From Paenibacillus sp. RUD330 (GTDB lineage Bacteria; Bacillota; Bacilli; Paenibacillales; Paenibacillaceae): a stretch of 64,000 nucleotides of DNA. Where the stretch lies: contig NZ_CP022655.2 in assembly GCF_002243345.2 (NCBI RefSeq), forward strand, positions 1,676,501 to 1,740,500, in the 5' to 3' direction. Shown here piece by piece: positions 44,366-54,300 of the stretch (positions within the stretch are counted from its first letter, which is position 1; every line of letters starts with the position of its first letter). The position numbers and the translations under genes are program-made. A model generated the notes under the pieces. The model saw only the letters and a list, made by a program, of their open reading frames with translations, had not been told where the DNA came from and did no database searches.

Positions 44366-44920
44366 ATGAAGACGGAAGCTTCCTCCTTTGCAGAACTCGA
44401 AACCCCAAGGCTTGCCCTTCGCAGGCTGCGTTCGTCGGATGCAGAGGATATGTACGCCTATTTCTCGCTCGATGAAGTGACGAAGTATTACAATCTGGAA
44501 TCGTTCACGGAGCTGGGCCAGGCGGAGGCGCTGATCAGCCGCTTCAATGAGAGGATCGACAGCGGCGCCGCCCTTCGCTGGGCTGTCACCCTCAAAGGCG
44601 AGGACCGGCTCATGGGAACATGCGGTTACCATAACTGGAGGCGGGATCACTGCCGCGCCGAGATCGGCTATGAGCTGCATCCCCGCTATTGGCAGCAGGG
44701 TTATATGACAGAGGCTGTGTCCGCCATGCTGGACTTCGGCTTCGGCGCGATGGGCTTGAACCGCGCGGAGGCGTTCATTGATCCGGACAATGCCGGCTCC
44801 CGCAGGCTGCTGGAGAAATGCGGCCTCAAGGAAGAAGGCTTGCTCAGAGATTATTTCTTCGAAAAAGGAATGTTTGTCGACGCGGCCGTCTTCTCCATGC
44901 TGAAGCGGGACCGCGCTTGA
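44366..44920 (+). CDS. GNAT N-acetyltransferase (RimJ/RimL type)
   Basis: 184 residues. LETPRLALRRLRSSDAEDMY, the acetyl-CoA binding strand and loop EIGYELHPRYWQQGYMTEA, and GLNRAEAFIDPDNAGSRRLLEKCGLKEEG are hallmarks of the RimJ/RimL-like acetyltransferase family. The acceptor could be a ribosomal protein N-terminus or a small molecule. It has its own promoter in an AT-rich gap after the exonuclease terminator. Confidence 0.9.
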   Translation: MKTEASSFAELETPRLALRRLRSSDAEDMYAYFSLDEVTKYYNLESFTELGQAEALISRFNERIDSGAALRWAVTLKGEDRLMGTCGYHNWRRDHCRAEIGYELHPRYWQQGYMTEAVSAMLDFGFGAMGLNRAEAFIDPDNAGSRRLLEKCGLKEEGLLRDYFFEKGMFVDAAVFSMLKRDRA

Positions 44921-45033
44921 ATGGAGCTTGGCGCCATGCATGAGCCGGCCAGGAGAAGTCTGGAGCAGGACAGGAACGAACCGGAAGAGCAGCGCAGAAC
45001 ATCGGCTAGGGATATGGAGGGAGGTGTCTGCAA

Positions 45034-45432
45034 GTGGGAGGACAGTTCGGTCCCAATCCGACTTTCACTTTCATGGACTCGTTCGGGCCTGTATTTATCG
45101 TCATCGTTTTTGTCATCTTAATCGGAAGCTTCGTCCTTGCCATCGGCAGGGGGCTGTTCACGTGGGGCAGCAACAACGCAGTCGAGATGCTCACGAACAG
45201 CTGCAAAGTCGTCGACAAGAGGACGAGAGCATCGGGCGGAGGCGTGGACTGCAGCGCGGACACCGCCTATTATGCTACCTTCGAATTCGCAGACGGCAGC
45301 CGTGTGGAGCTGAGAATGCCTGCGGACGAATACGGACTGGCCGTCGTCGGAGACGTCGGAGAGCTGACTTACCAGGGAACGAGGTACAAAGGCTTTGAAC
45401 GGCATGTCCGGGCTCCCGGCACGGGGAGCTGA
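45034..45432 (+). CDS. DUF2500-like membrane protein
   Basis: 132 residues from GTG 45034, chosen for GGAGGGAGGTG eight bases before it. One N-terminal membrane helix (VFIVIVFVILIGSFVLAI) and a soluble beta domain (CKVVDKRTRASGGG, YYATFEFADGSRVELRMP, GDVGELTYQGTRYKGFER) match DUF2500 proteins as I know them. Function unknown. It is convergent with the HD-fusion gene across a long hairpin. Confidence 0.72.
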   Translation: MGGQFGPNPTFTFMDSFGPVFIVIVFVILIGSFVLAIGRGLFTWGSNNAVEMLTNSCKVVDKRTRASGGGVDCSADTAYYATFEFADGSRVELRMPADEYGLAVVGDVGELTYQGTRYKGFERHVRAPGTGS

Positions 45433-45475
45433 TCTGCGGACCCGGTCGGGAAGGAAGCTTCCGGCCGATGCGCAA

Positions 45476-45524
45476 GCAGCCTGAATAGAGCAGCCGGGAA
45501 GTCCGGCGGCTCTATTCAGGCTGC
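45476..45524. terminator. Long hairpin between convergent genes
   Basis: GCAGCCTGAATAG at 45476-45488 pairs with its complement at 45512-45524, continuing inward through AGC/GCT and GCCGG/CCGGC with minor bulges. T runs are weak on both sides, so termination is likely but not certain. Confidence 0.6.
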
Positions 45525-45534
45525 GCATGTTCTC

Positions 45535-46770
45535 TTAACGACGGCCGTCCCATTCCCCGTAGAACTGCTCCAGGTAAGCCAGCATGAAGGCATGGCGCTC
45601 TGCGGCCAAGCGGCGGCCTGCCGCCGTGTTCATGCCGTCCTTCAGCTTCAGCAGCTTCTCATAAAAATGCGCGATCGCCGTTCCGTCGCGGCCGCGGTAT
45701 TCCTCGGGCGTCAGGGCAGCCCGCGGAGAGAAGCCGGGATCATGGATGGGCCTGCCTACGGCGCCGGAATAGGCGAACACGCGGGCGATGCCGACGGCTC
45801 CGATCGCGTCCAGCCTGTCCGCATCCTGGACAACCTGCCCCTCGAGGGTCGCCATGGGCGGCCTTCCGCCCCCCTTGTAGGATATCGTCGAAATGATTTC
45901 CAGGGTGGCGGCGACCGTACCTTCGTCGGCATGGATGCGTTCCAGCCATTCTTCGACCTCCCGTAGCCCGGCTTCCTCTCCGTCCCGCAGCTTGTCGTCC
46001 GCCAAGTCATGGAGCAGCGCCGCCAGCCGGCAGACGAAGCGGTTGGCTTGCTCCTCCAGTCCGATGACATCGGCCGTCCTGGCGACCCGGCTGATATGGA
46101 ACCAGTCGTGGCCGCTGAAGTCATGCTTCAGCTGCTCCCGCACATACGCCTCGGTCTTCTTCACCATTTTCTGCTTCTCAAGGCTTCCTTCAAGCCCCCA
46201 ATCCATCCCTGCCTCGACAATCGCCCGCAGCTCCCCGTCGCCTGCATCCGCCAGCTCCAGCAGCCGGGCATAAGGATCGCCGCTGAGACGGAAATGGCAA
46301 GCGAATGCCGGCTCCGTTTTCATGCCCTGCTCCTTGAGCCTTCGGATGGCCGAGCGCGCTTCGGCTCCGGACAGCTCCAGAAGCCTGGCTTCCGCGGCCA
46401 TATGGCGGCAGGCGTTTTGCCGGGCAGCCTCGCGAGGCTGCGCGAACAGCTCGACCGTCCAATCCTTCCAGCGGAAGGAAACGGCGACGGACGGCAGCTC
46501 TTGGGAGAGATGCCTCCGTGAAGAGTATCCGTCCATATGAGCGAAATTCGCTTCCGTGTCTCGAAGAAAACGATCCAGGTCGCCTGCTTCGCAGATGACA
46601 TCGAGATCGCTCGAGGGGATGTCCACGTCGATGGGAACCGTGCCGGCAAGCACGGGAGTATATGCCTCCAGAATGGCGAATAGATTCAGCTCGCGCAGCG
46701 CGGCAGCCGCCGAGCGCTGTGCCGGCGTTCCCGACGCCAGCCTGTCCAGGCTGTAATCGCTGATGTTCAT
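45535..46770 (-). CDS. DUF4269 (nucleotidyltransferase-like)-HD domain fusion protein
   Basis: 411 residues from ATG at 46768-46770 (GAGAGGGGAG before it). Residues 1-180 resemble DUF4269: LAGTVPIDVDIPSSDLDVICE has the G..P...D.D.S.D layout of nucleotidyltransferase folds, with VSFRWKDWTVELFAQ. Residues about 205-400 are an HD phosphohydrolase: HDWFHISRVAR, LAALLHDLADDK, and QDADRLDAIGAVGIARVF (YpgQ/YedJ type). The parts are usually separate proteins. A fused enzyme could add and remove or sense nucleotides, but the substrate is unknown. Confidence 0.82.
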   Translation of the reverse strand: MNISDYSLDRLASGTPAQRSAAAALRELNLFAILEAYTPVLAGTVPIDVDIPSSDLDVICEAGDLDRFLRDTEANFAHMDGYSSRRHLSQELPSVAVSFRWKDWTVELFAQPREAARQNACRHMAAEARLLELSGAEARSAIRRLKEQGMKTEPAFACHFRLSGDPYARLLELADAGDGELRAIVEAGMDWGLEGSLEKQKMVKKTEAYVREQLKHDFSGHDWFHISRVARTADVIGLEEQANRFVCRLAALLHDLADDKLRDGEEAGLREVEEWLERIHADEGTVAATLEIISTISYKGGGRPPMATLEGQVVQDADRLDAIGAVGIARVFAYSGAVGRPIHDPGFSPRAALTPEEYRGRDGTAIAHFYEKLLKLKDGMNTAAGRRLAAERHAFMLAYLEQFYGEWDGRR

Positions 46771-46903
46771 TGTCGCTCCCCTCTCCTGGCCTGCTGTAGA
46801 CGACGGTTCGAATGCCGAGACCGTCCCATTCAGCGGCAACATTCCATTCTATCACGGACACGGCGCTTCGGACAGGCTTGCAAGGCCGGCAGCCGGCATC
46901 TTA

Positions 46904-46912
46904 TGCTATAAT
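46904..46912 (+). promoter_or_regulatory. Extended -10 promoter
   Basis: TGCTATAAT, a consensus -10 with TGn extension, 33 bases before the start of the 165-residue gene. TTGCAA at 46878 is too far away to be its -35. Confidence 0.6.
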
Positions 46913-46944
46913 GCACAGTACAATCCCATTACCGGAGGTTTCAC

Positions 46945-47442
46945 ATGTTATCGTTCCAAGAAAAGCTAGACATCCTATCCTCGTTCCCGGAGCTGACGCG
47001 CAACGACGTGTCGATGGGACGGGTCAACTTCCACTTTGAAGGAAGCCAGCATGAGAAGAAAACCGTCGGATACCGGCTGCATCCGAACGGAAGCGGATAT
47101 ATATATGCCGGCCTGCTGAAGGGATACGATACCGACGACAAAGGGTATGCAAGCATCCGCGACCTGAACGAAGAGCAGCTGCGGGAGCTTGCGGCCGCTT
47201 CGATTGAGTCCTTGTCGGCGCCGCCGTCCGGACCTGCGCGCGAGCCCGGCCAAAGCAGGGCCGCCCGCAAGCGGCGCATGGCGAGAACGGCCTGGGTAAG
47301 CCCGGAGGGCGATGAGCTGGAGCTGAGGTGCGAGGACGATCTCTGGTATTTGTATGCCGGCCTGAGCCTGGAGATGGCCTTCGAGACGTTCGAGGAAGCC
47401 GAGGAATATTTGCAGGAAGAGGGCTTCCAGCCGAAGGCGTAG
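46945..47442 (+). CDS. Hypothetical protein with two-part basic-linked layout
   Basis: 165 residues, soluble. The N-terminal half (LTRNDVSMGRVNFHFEGS, KTVGYRLHPNGSGYIYAG, GYASIRDLNEEQLREL) and the C-terminal half (ARTAWVSPEGDELELRCED, LWYLYAGLSLEMAFETFEE) each contain a beta sheet with a YIYAG/LYAG strand, joined by a Pro/Arg-rich linker (about 90-112). An internal duplication is possible. TTACCGGAGG lies just before the ATG. No family recognised. Confidence 0.7.
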   Translation: MLSFQEKLDILSSFPELTRNDVSMGRVNFHFEGSQHEKKTVGYRLHPNGSGYIYAGLLKGYDTDDKGYASIRDLNEEQLRELAAASIESLSAPPSGPAREPGQSRAARKRRMARTAWVSPEGDELELRCEDDLWYLYAGLSLEMAFETFEEAEEYLQEEGFQPKA

Positions 47443-47535
47443 CATCAAAAGTCCAAATTCTTGTCGCCTGCCTCCATGGCTGTCAGTGCTCAGACGCCTT
47501 ATAGTTGGGAAAACGCTTCTGGAGGCGGAACCAAG

Positions 47536-48000
47536 ATGAATAGGACAAGCGATTCCATTACGGTCAGCCGATGCGATGCAGCCCATGCCGTCGCTCCGCT
47601 GTTCGACCAGTACCGGATCTTTTACGGCCAGCCTTCCGATGAGGAAGGGGCGCGCCTGTTCCTGCAGGCAAGGCTCGAGCGGGGAGAATCGGTCCTGTTC
47701 GCCGCAGCGGCGGAAGGCGTTCCGATCGGGTTCGCCCAGCTGTATCCGGTGTTTTCGTCGGTATCCATGAGGAGAGTGTGGATTCTGAACGACTTGTACG
47801 TGCATGCGGAATGGCGCGGGCGGGGGGCTGCCAAGCTGCTGCTGCAGGCGGTTCGGGACTACGCGGCTGCGGGAGAGGCCAGATCGGTCCAGCTCTCGAC
47901 CGCTGCGGACAATTCGGCGGCAAGATCTCTTTACGAACAGGCAGGGTATGAGCTCGACACGGTTTTTTTGACGTACGAGCTGTTGCTGGAGAAAGCTTAG
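47536..48000 (+). CDS. GNAT N-acetyltransferase
   Basis: 154 residues from ATG 47536 with GGAGG ten bases before it; the frame is open upstream but has no site. Typical GNAT elements are AEGVPIGFAQLYPVFS, the acetyl-CoA loop VHAEWRGRGAAKLLL, and ADNSAARSLYEQAGYELD. The substrate is unknown. A strong bidirectional terminator follows. Confidence 0.88.
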   Translation: MNRTSDSITVSRCDAAHAVAPLFDQYRIFYGQPSDEEGARLFLQARLERGESVLFAAAAEGVPIGFAQLYPVFSSVSMRRVWILNDLYVHAEWRGRGAAKLLLQAVRDYAAAGEARSVQLSTAADNSAARSLYEQAGYELDTVFLTYELLLEKA

Positions 48001-48047
48001 CTTGATTCAGATGCGAAATCGATGCTCCGTGCGGCAGGGCGGAGTCG

Positions 48048-48085
48048 AAAAAGGGAATCCGTGGACATCTCGGATTCCCTTTTTT
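48048..48085. terminator. Bidirectional intrinsic terminator
   Basis: AAAAAGGGAATCCG, nine-base loop, CGGATTCCCTTTTTT. Confidence 0.92.
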
Positions 48086-48345
48086 GCTTTATGCGGGTTC
48101 AGCCGCGATAAAGCCGGCTTCGCCGCCGGGTCGGGTTGAACGGACCGGAATATCCTGCAGGCATCCGCATTCAGGCATGCTGCGAGCTCCTTGATCATGA
48201 GAGCCGCATCGCTCGAGGAAGCGCCGGATTTTGCCGAGGCCTGCCTATTTTTTTGCGATCAGCTGTCCCATATGGAGTCAAAAGCCCAAGCATTCTGCAT
48301 ATAGTAGCGATAATGAAGCCGGGCAACAAGGAGTGGACAGAGGTT
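48086..48345 (+). promoter_or_regulatory. Leader of the giant repeat gene with mother-cell sigma -10-like box
   Basis: No gene seen here. GCATATAGTA (48297-48306) fits the CATANNNTA -10 of sigma-K/E promoters, 40 bases before the chosen ATG. No clear -35 is visible. AAGGAG at about 48328 is the ribosome site. Confidence 0.35.
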
Positions 48346-51300
48346 ATGGCGAACAGCAGAAAAGCGAAAAGGCCGAAGGCCAGAAAAGTGTTCTTCGTGG
48401 AAGATTCCTCGATATCGGAAATCAACTGGCTCGATGAGGCGGAGGAAGGCGAAGGCGAAAGCGGGGATACGGCGCAGATCAGCGGAAACAGCGGGCTCAT
48501 TCAGGAAGAAAAGGCTCAGAAAAGCGAGGGGGAGATCAGGGACAGCTCCGAAACGGCGGCGGTCAGCAGCGTCGAGGCTCCTCCTGCACCAGCTGATTCC
48601 ACGGAGGCTCTTCACTCGGAAGCGCTGGAGAAGCCGGAGACGGATCTGCCGGAGCAGGCGGGCCATCCGGAAGCGACGGAGAAGAGCGGGCATTCGGAGA
48701 AGGCAGGCCATCCGGAAATAACGGAGAAGAACGGGCAGTCGGAGAAGGCGGCGATCCCGGAGAAGGCCGATCTTTTGGAGAGCGCGCGCAAGCCCGGGGG
48801 CCCGGAGGGGACGGAACAGCCGGAGGCTCGGGCACAGACGAAGGAGGGGGCGCCCGCTCCTGCCGCCAGCGAGGAAACGGCCGCCTCAGCGGAGCGGCGG
48901 CTGGCCGAGCGGCGGAGAAGCGGAAGCTCGGCGCCGATCGTCTATGCCTCCGATCTGGCCGACGGTTCCGTGAGCGAAGCCAAGCTGGCGTCGGCGTCAG
49001 TGTCACGCAGCAAGCTGCAGCCGGGATCGGTAAGCTCGGAGGCTCTCGCGGACGGCGCCGTAGACAACGCCAAGCTCCGGGACGGAGCCGTCACATCGGA
49101 TAAAATCGCGGATAAGACGGTGCTGCGCGAGCATCTCGCTGATGGAGCCGTCTCCGGAGCGATCATCGCGGACGGAGGCATCTCCGGAGCCAAGCTCCGC
49201 TCCGGCAGCATCGGTTCCGACAAGCTGGCGAACCGCTCCATCATTGGCGACAAGATCGCCGAAGGAAGCCTGGAGGCGCGGCATTTGAAGGCGGGAGCCT
49301 TCTCTGGAGAGCTGCTGGCGGAATCGTCGATCCAGTCGATCCATTTTGCCTTGGAGTCCGTCGATACGCCCGCGCTGGCGAATGAAGCCGTGGACAACGC
49401 CAAGCTTGCGGCCGAATCCGTCACGGAGTCGAAGCTTCGAGACGGGGCGGTGACTTCAGCCAAGCTGGCTGAGGAGGCGGTGAACGCCTCCCATATCGCC
49501 CCTTCTTCCATCGAGGGCAGCCATCTGGCTCCGCAGAGCGTGGAGGGAGCCCATGTCGCCGACGCATCTCTGGAAGGAAGGCATCTGGCAGCGGGAGCCG
49601 TCGGCTCCAGGGAATTGGCGGATGAAGCGGTCGGCTCCAATGCGCTGGAGCCGAATGCGGTCGGTCCCGAGCATATCCAGCCTTTCGCCGTTGCCGGAGA
49701 CCATATCTCGCCGGGAGCGGTGTCGTCCGTTCATTTGGCGGATGCAGGCGTCGGCTCCGTGAACTTGCAGCCGGACTCGGTCACGACGATCAAGCTTGCC
49801 GACCACGCCGTCACGTCGTCCAAACTGGCGGACCAGAGCGTAAGCAAGGCCAAGATCGCGGATCAGGCGGTGTCCAGGAAACATCTGGCAGCCGATGCCG
49901 TGGACGGCTCCAAGCTTGCTTCCGGAAGCGTGTCGGAACGCCATCTGGCCGCTGAATCGGTCGCTTCTTTCCATGTGAAGGACGGCTCGATCCTCGAGGA
50001 GCATCTGGCGGACGATGCGGTGACGGAAGAGAAGATCGCCGGAAACAGCGTCGGAACCGGGCATCTGAAGGACGGCTCCGTAACGGCGAAGCAGCTCGGG
50101 AATGCTTCTGTCGTCCGGTCCAAGCTGGCCGAGGATTCCGTCGGATCGGAGCATCTGGCCGCGGAGAGCGTGCAAAGCCGCCATGTCTCCGACGACAGCA
50201 TCGGATTCAGCCATCTTGCGCCGGGCTCCGTCCGCGCCCGTCAGATCGGACCGTCGGCGGTGACGTCGGAGGCGGTTGGCGAAGCCCAGATCGCGGGAAG
50301 ACATCTGGCGGACCGAAGCGTCGACGCCAGGCATATCGCGCAAGGCTCGATCCGGACTGCGTCCCTTGCGGACGGCTCCGTGAGCCAGGCGAAGCTGGCC
50401 GACAGCTCGGTGAGCGGCCGTGCGCTGGCCGAAGGAGCCGTGACCGCAAGGCATTTGGCCGATTATATGGTGAACTCGCTGAAGCTGTCTCCGGAGTCGG
50501 TAACATCCGACAAGCTGACGGAGTTTTCCGTAACCGAATCCAAAATCGCGCCGGGAAGCGTGACCGAGTCGAAGCTGGCCGACAGCTCCGTAGGAAGCAG
50601 CCATTTGAAGACCTCCTCCGTCGGAGCCGACCATATCCAGGACGCATCCGTCGGCAGCGCTCACCTTCGCGCCGGGGCGGTAACATCCATTCATCTCGCA
50701 GGCGGCCTTATCGATTCGGATGCTCTGGCCGACCAGGCCGTGAAGGAAAGGCATTTGGAGTCGAACAGCGTCCATGCCAAAGCGATCGCCCCGGAAGCGG
50801 TGCAAAGCGTCCACATCGCCCAGGAAAGCATCCTCGGGCTGCACCTGACGCCGCAGCTCATCCGTCCTGTGCATCTGGCCCCGGAATCCATCCGCCAGGA
50901 GCATCTGGCTGCAGGAACGGTAGGGGAGGAACAGCTCCAGGCAGGAGCTGTCAGCTCCAGGGAGCTCAGGGAGCAGGCGGTCGAGTCGGCCCATATTTCC
51001 CCTGGCGCCGTCGCCTCCGAGCATTTGGAGCCGGGCAGCGTCAGACAGGAGCATCTTGCCCGACACTCGGCAGGAGAGCAGCAGATCGCTCCGGCAAGCA
51101 TCGACGCTTCCCATGTGAAGGAGGGCGCAATTCAGTCCGATCATATCAAAGGCGGCGCCGTGAGCGGCTTCCACGTCGGGCTGGAGACGCTGGCGGGCAA
51201 GCATCTCAAGCCGGCTTCGCTGCTCGGCTACCACATTTCGGCGGGAGCGATCGGAGCGGAGCAGCTGCATGAAGGCAGCGTGGAAGCCAGGCATCTTCGA

Positions 51301-54300
51301 GCCCGTTCCATCGGCTCCGCGCACTTGGCGGCAAGCAGCGTCGGCGGCGAGCATATCGCGCCTTCGAGCATCGGCAGCGGCCATCTGGCCACCGGCAGCG
51401 TGGGAAGCGGGCATATCGCGCCTTCGAGCATCGGCAGCGGCCAGCTGGCCGCAGACAGCGTAGGAAGCGAGCATATCGCGCCATCAAGCGTCGGCAGCGG
51501 GCAATTGGCAGCAGGCAGCGTCAATGGCGGGCATATCGCGCCTTCGAGCATCGAGAGCAGCCATTTGGCTGCGGACAGCGTGGAGAGCAGGCATATCGCC
51601 CGAGCCAGCGTGGACGGCGAGCATCTGGTCCAGGAGAGCATTACCGGAAACCTGATTGCGCGGCAAAGCATCACCGGCCGCAACTTGGCGCCGGGCAGCG
51701 TGGATTCGCTTCAGCTGGCGGAAAACAGCGTGACCGGCTTGCATTTGGCTTCCGGGAGCGTAAGCAGCGAGCATATCTCGCTGTCGAGCGTGGGCAGCGG
51801 GCAGCTTGCTGCCGGCAGCGTCGCCGGCGAGCATATCGCGCCGTCAAGCATCGGCAGCGAGCATATCGCGCCGCTCAGCATTGCGGGCAGCCAGCTTGCG
51901 CATCAAAGCGTCGCCGGCCGCCATTTGCTGCCGGGCAGCGTAAGCTCGGCTCAGCTGTCTGCGGGCAGCGTGAAGAGCGAGCATATCGCGGAGTCGAGTG
52001 TAGGAAGCCAGCAGCTGGCTGCAGAGAGCGTGAACAGCGAGCATATCGCGCTGTCGAGCGTAGGAAGCGAGCAGTTGGCCGCAGAGAGCGTGACGGCCGT
52101 GCATATCGCGCCGTCGAGCGTGGGAAGCAGGCAGCTGGCCGAAGGCAGCGTGAAGGGCGAGCATATCGCGCCGTCGAGCGTGAGCAGCGAGCAGATGGCC
52201 GAAGGCAGCGTGAAGGGCGAGCATATTGCGCCGTCGAGCGTGAGCAGCGAGCAGCTGGCTAAAGGCAGCGTGAAGGGCGAGCATATTGCGCCGTCGAGCG
52301 TGAGCAGCGAGCAGTTGGCTGAAGGCAGCGTGAAGGGCGAACATATCGCGCCGTCGAGCGTGAGCAGCGAGCAGCTGGCCGCAAGCAGCGTGAAGGGCGA
52401 GCATATCGCGCCGTCGAGCGTGAGCAGCGAGCAGCTGGCTGCAGGCAGTGTGAAGGGCGAGCATATCGCGCCATCAAGCGTGGGCAGCGAGCAGCTGGCC
52501 GAAGGCAGCGTGAAGGGCGGGCATATCGCGCCGTCGAGCGTGAGCAGCGAGCAGCTGGCCGAAGGCAGCGTGAAGGGCGAGCATATCGCGCCGTCGAGCG
52601 TGAGCAGCGAGCAGCTGGCCGAAGGCAGCGTGAAGGGCGAGCATATCGCGGCGTCAAGCGTGGGAAGTCAGCAGCTGGCCGAAGGCAGCGTGAAGGGCGA
52701 GCATATCGCGCCGTCGAGCGTGGGCAGCGAGCAGCTGGCCGCAGGCAGCGTGAAGGGCGAGCATATCGCGGCGTCGAGCGTGAGCAGCGAGCAGCTGGCC
52801 GCAGGCAGCGTGAAGGGCGAGCATATCGCGGCATCGAGCGTGAGCAGCGAGCAGCTGGCCGAAGGCAGCGTGACGGGCGAGCATATCGCGCCGTCGAGCG
52901 TGAGCAGCGAGCAGCTGGCTGCAGGCAGTGTGAAGGGCGAGCATATCGCGCCATCAAGCGTGGGCAGCGAGCAGCTGGCCGAAGGCAGCGTGAAGGGCGA
53001 GCATATCGCGGCATCGAGCGTGAGCAGCGAGCAGCTGGCCGAAGGCAGCGTGAAGGGCGGGCATATCGCGGCATCGAGCGTGAGCAGCGAGCAGCTGGCC
53101 GCAGGCAGCGTGAAGGGCGAGCATATCGCGCCGTCGAGCGTGAGCAGCGAGCAGCTGGCCGAAGGCAGCGTGAAGGGCGAGCATATCGCGCCATCGAGCA
53201 TATCGGGCAGCATGCTCTTGGAACAAAGCGTTGCCGGCCGCCACTTGGCTCCGAACAGCGTGAACTCGGTCCAGCTGGCGGAAGAGAGCGTGACCAGCGC
53301 GCATTTGGCTGCCGGCAGCGTGAGCGGAGACCATATTTTGCCGTCAAGCGTGGGAAGCGAGCATTTGGCGCCGGCCAGCATAACGAGCGAGCATATTGCG
53401 CCATCGGGCATAACCGGTCTTTTGCTCGCAGAGCAAAGCATAACAAGCCGTTTGCTGGCGCCTGGCAGTGTGAACTCCATTCAATTGGCGGAAGAGAGCG
53501 TGACCAGCGCGCATTTGGCTGCCGGCAGCGTGAGCGGAGACCACATTTTGCCTTCAAGCATAGGAAGCGGGCATTTGGCGCCGGCCAGCATAACGAGCGA
53601 GCATATTGCGCCATCGAGCATAACCGGCCTTTTGCTCGCAGAGCAAAGCATAACAAGCCGTCTGCTGGCGCCTGGCAGTGTGAATTCCATTCAATTGGCG
53701 GAAAAGAGCGTGACCCGCTCGCATTTGGCCTCAGGCAGTGTAGGCGGCGAGCAGCTCGCGGCAGGCAGTGTGACGAGCGAGCATTTTGCCCTTTCGAGCA
53801 TAAATGGAAGCTTGGTCCAGGAGCAAAGCATAACCGGCCGTCAATTGGCGCCAGGCAGCGTAAACGCCGTCCAATTGGCTGAGGAGAGCGTAACAAGCTT
53901 GCATTTGGCCGCCTGGAGCGTGAGCGGCGAGCATATTGCGCCGTCGAGCATAGGAAGTCAGCAGCTGGCCGCAGGCAGCGTGACGACGGAGCATATCGCG
54001 CGCTCTAGCGTAAGCGGCGAGCAATTGGCCGCAAGCAGCGTTACGAGCGACCACATCGCGCCGGCGAGCATCGGAAGCGGGCAGCTGGCCGCAGGCAGCG
54101 TGACGCTCGCGCATCTTGCGGCGGAAGTCCTCCGGCAGCTGACGCTTCCGGCTGTGCCGATTCCGGAGCCGGCTCCGTCGCATAGAAGCAGCGATCTCAA
54201 CCAGCAATTCGGGCTGACGGCCTTCGCTTTCGACGACCGGGACGATCAGCTTGAACTTGAAGTGGCCTTCAGCGAGCCGTTCGAGGATGCCTCCTATGCC

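Noticed and set aside
51301-53220. Regularly spaced repeats that could suggest a CRISPR array
   Set aside because: The period is exactly 60 bases with no unique spacers. Both halves of each unit are repeated, it is in frame with a protein, and no cas genes are present.
52259-53896. Long open frames on the minus strand across the giant repeat gene (545, 672 and other residues)
   Set aside because: They arise because a 60-base repeat without stops on the opposite strand stays open. There is no ribosome site, and the translations are low-complexity Arg/Pro/Cys/Ser or Ala/His/Met repeats.
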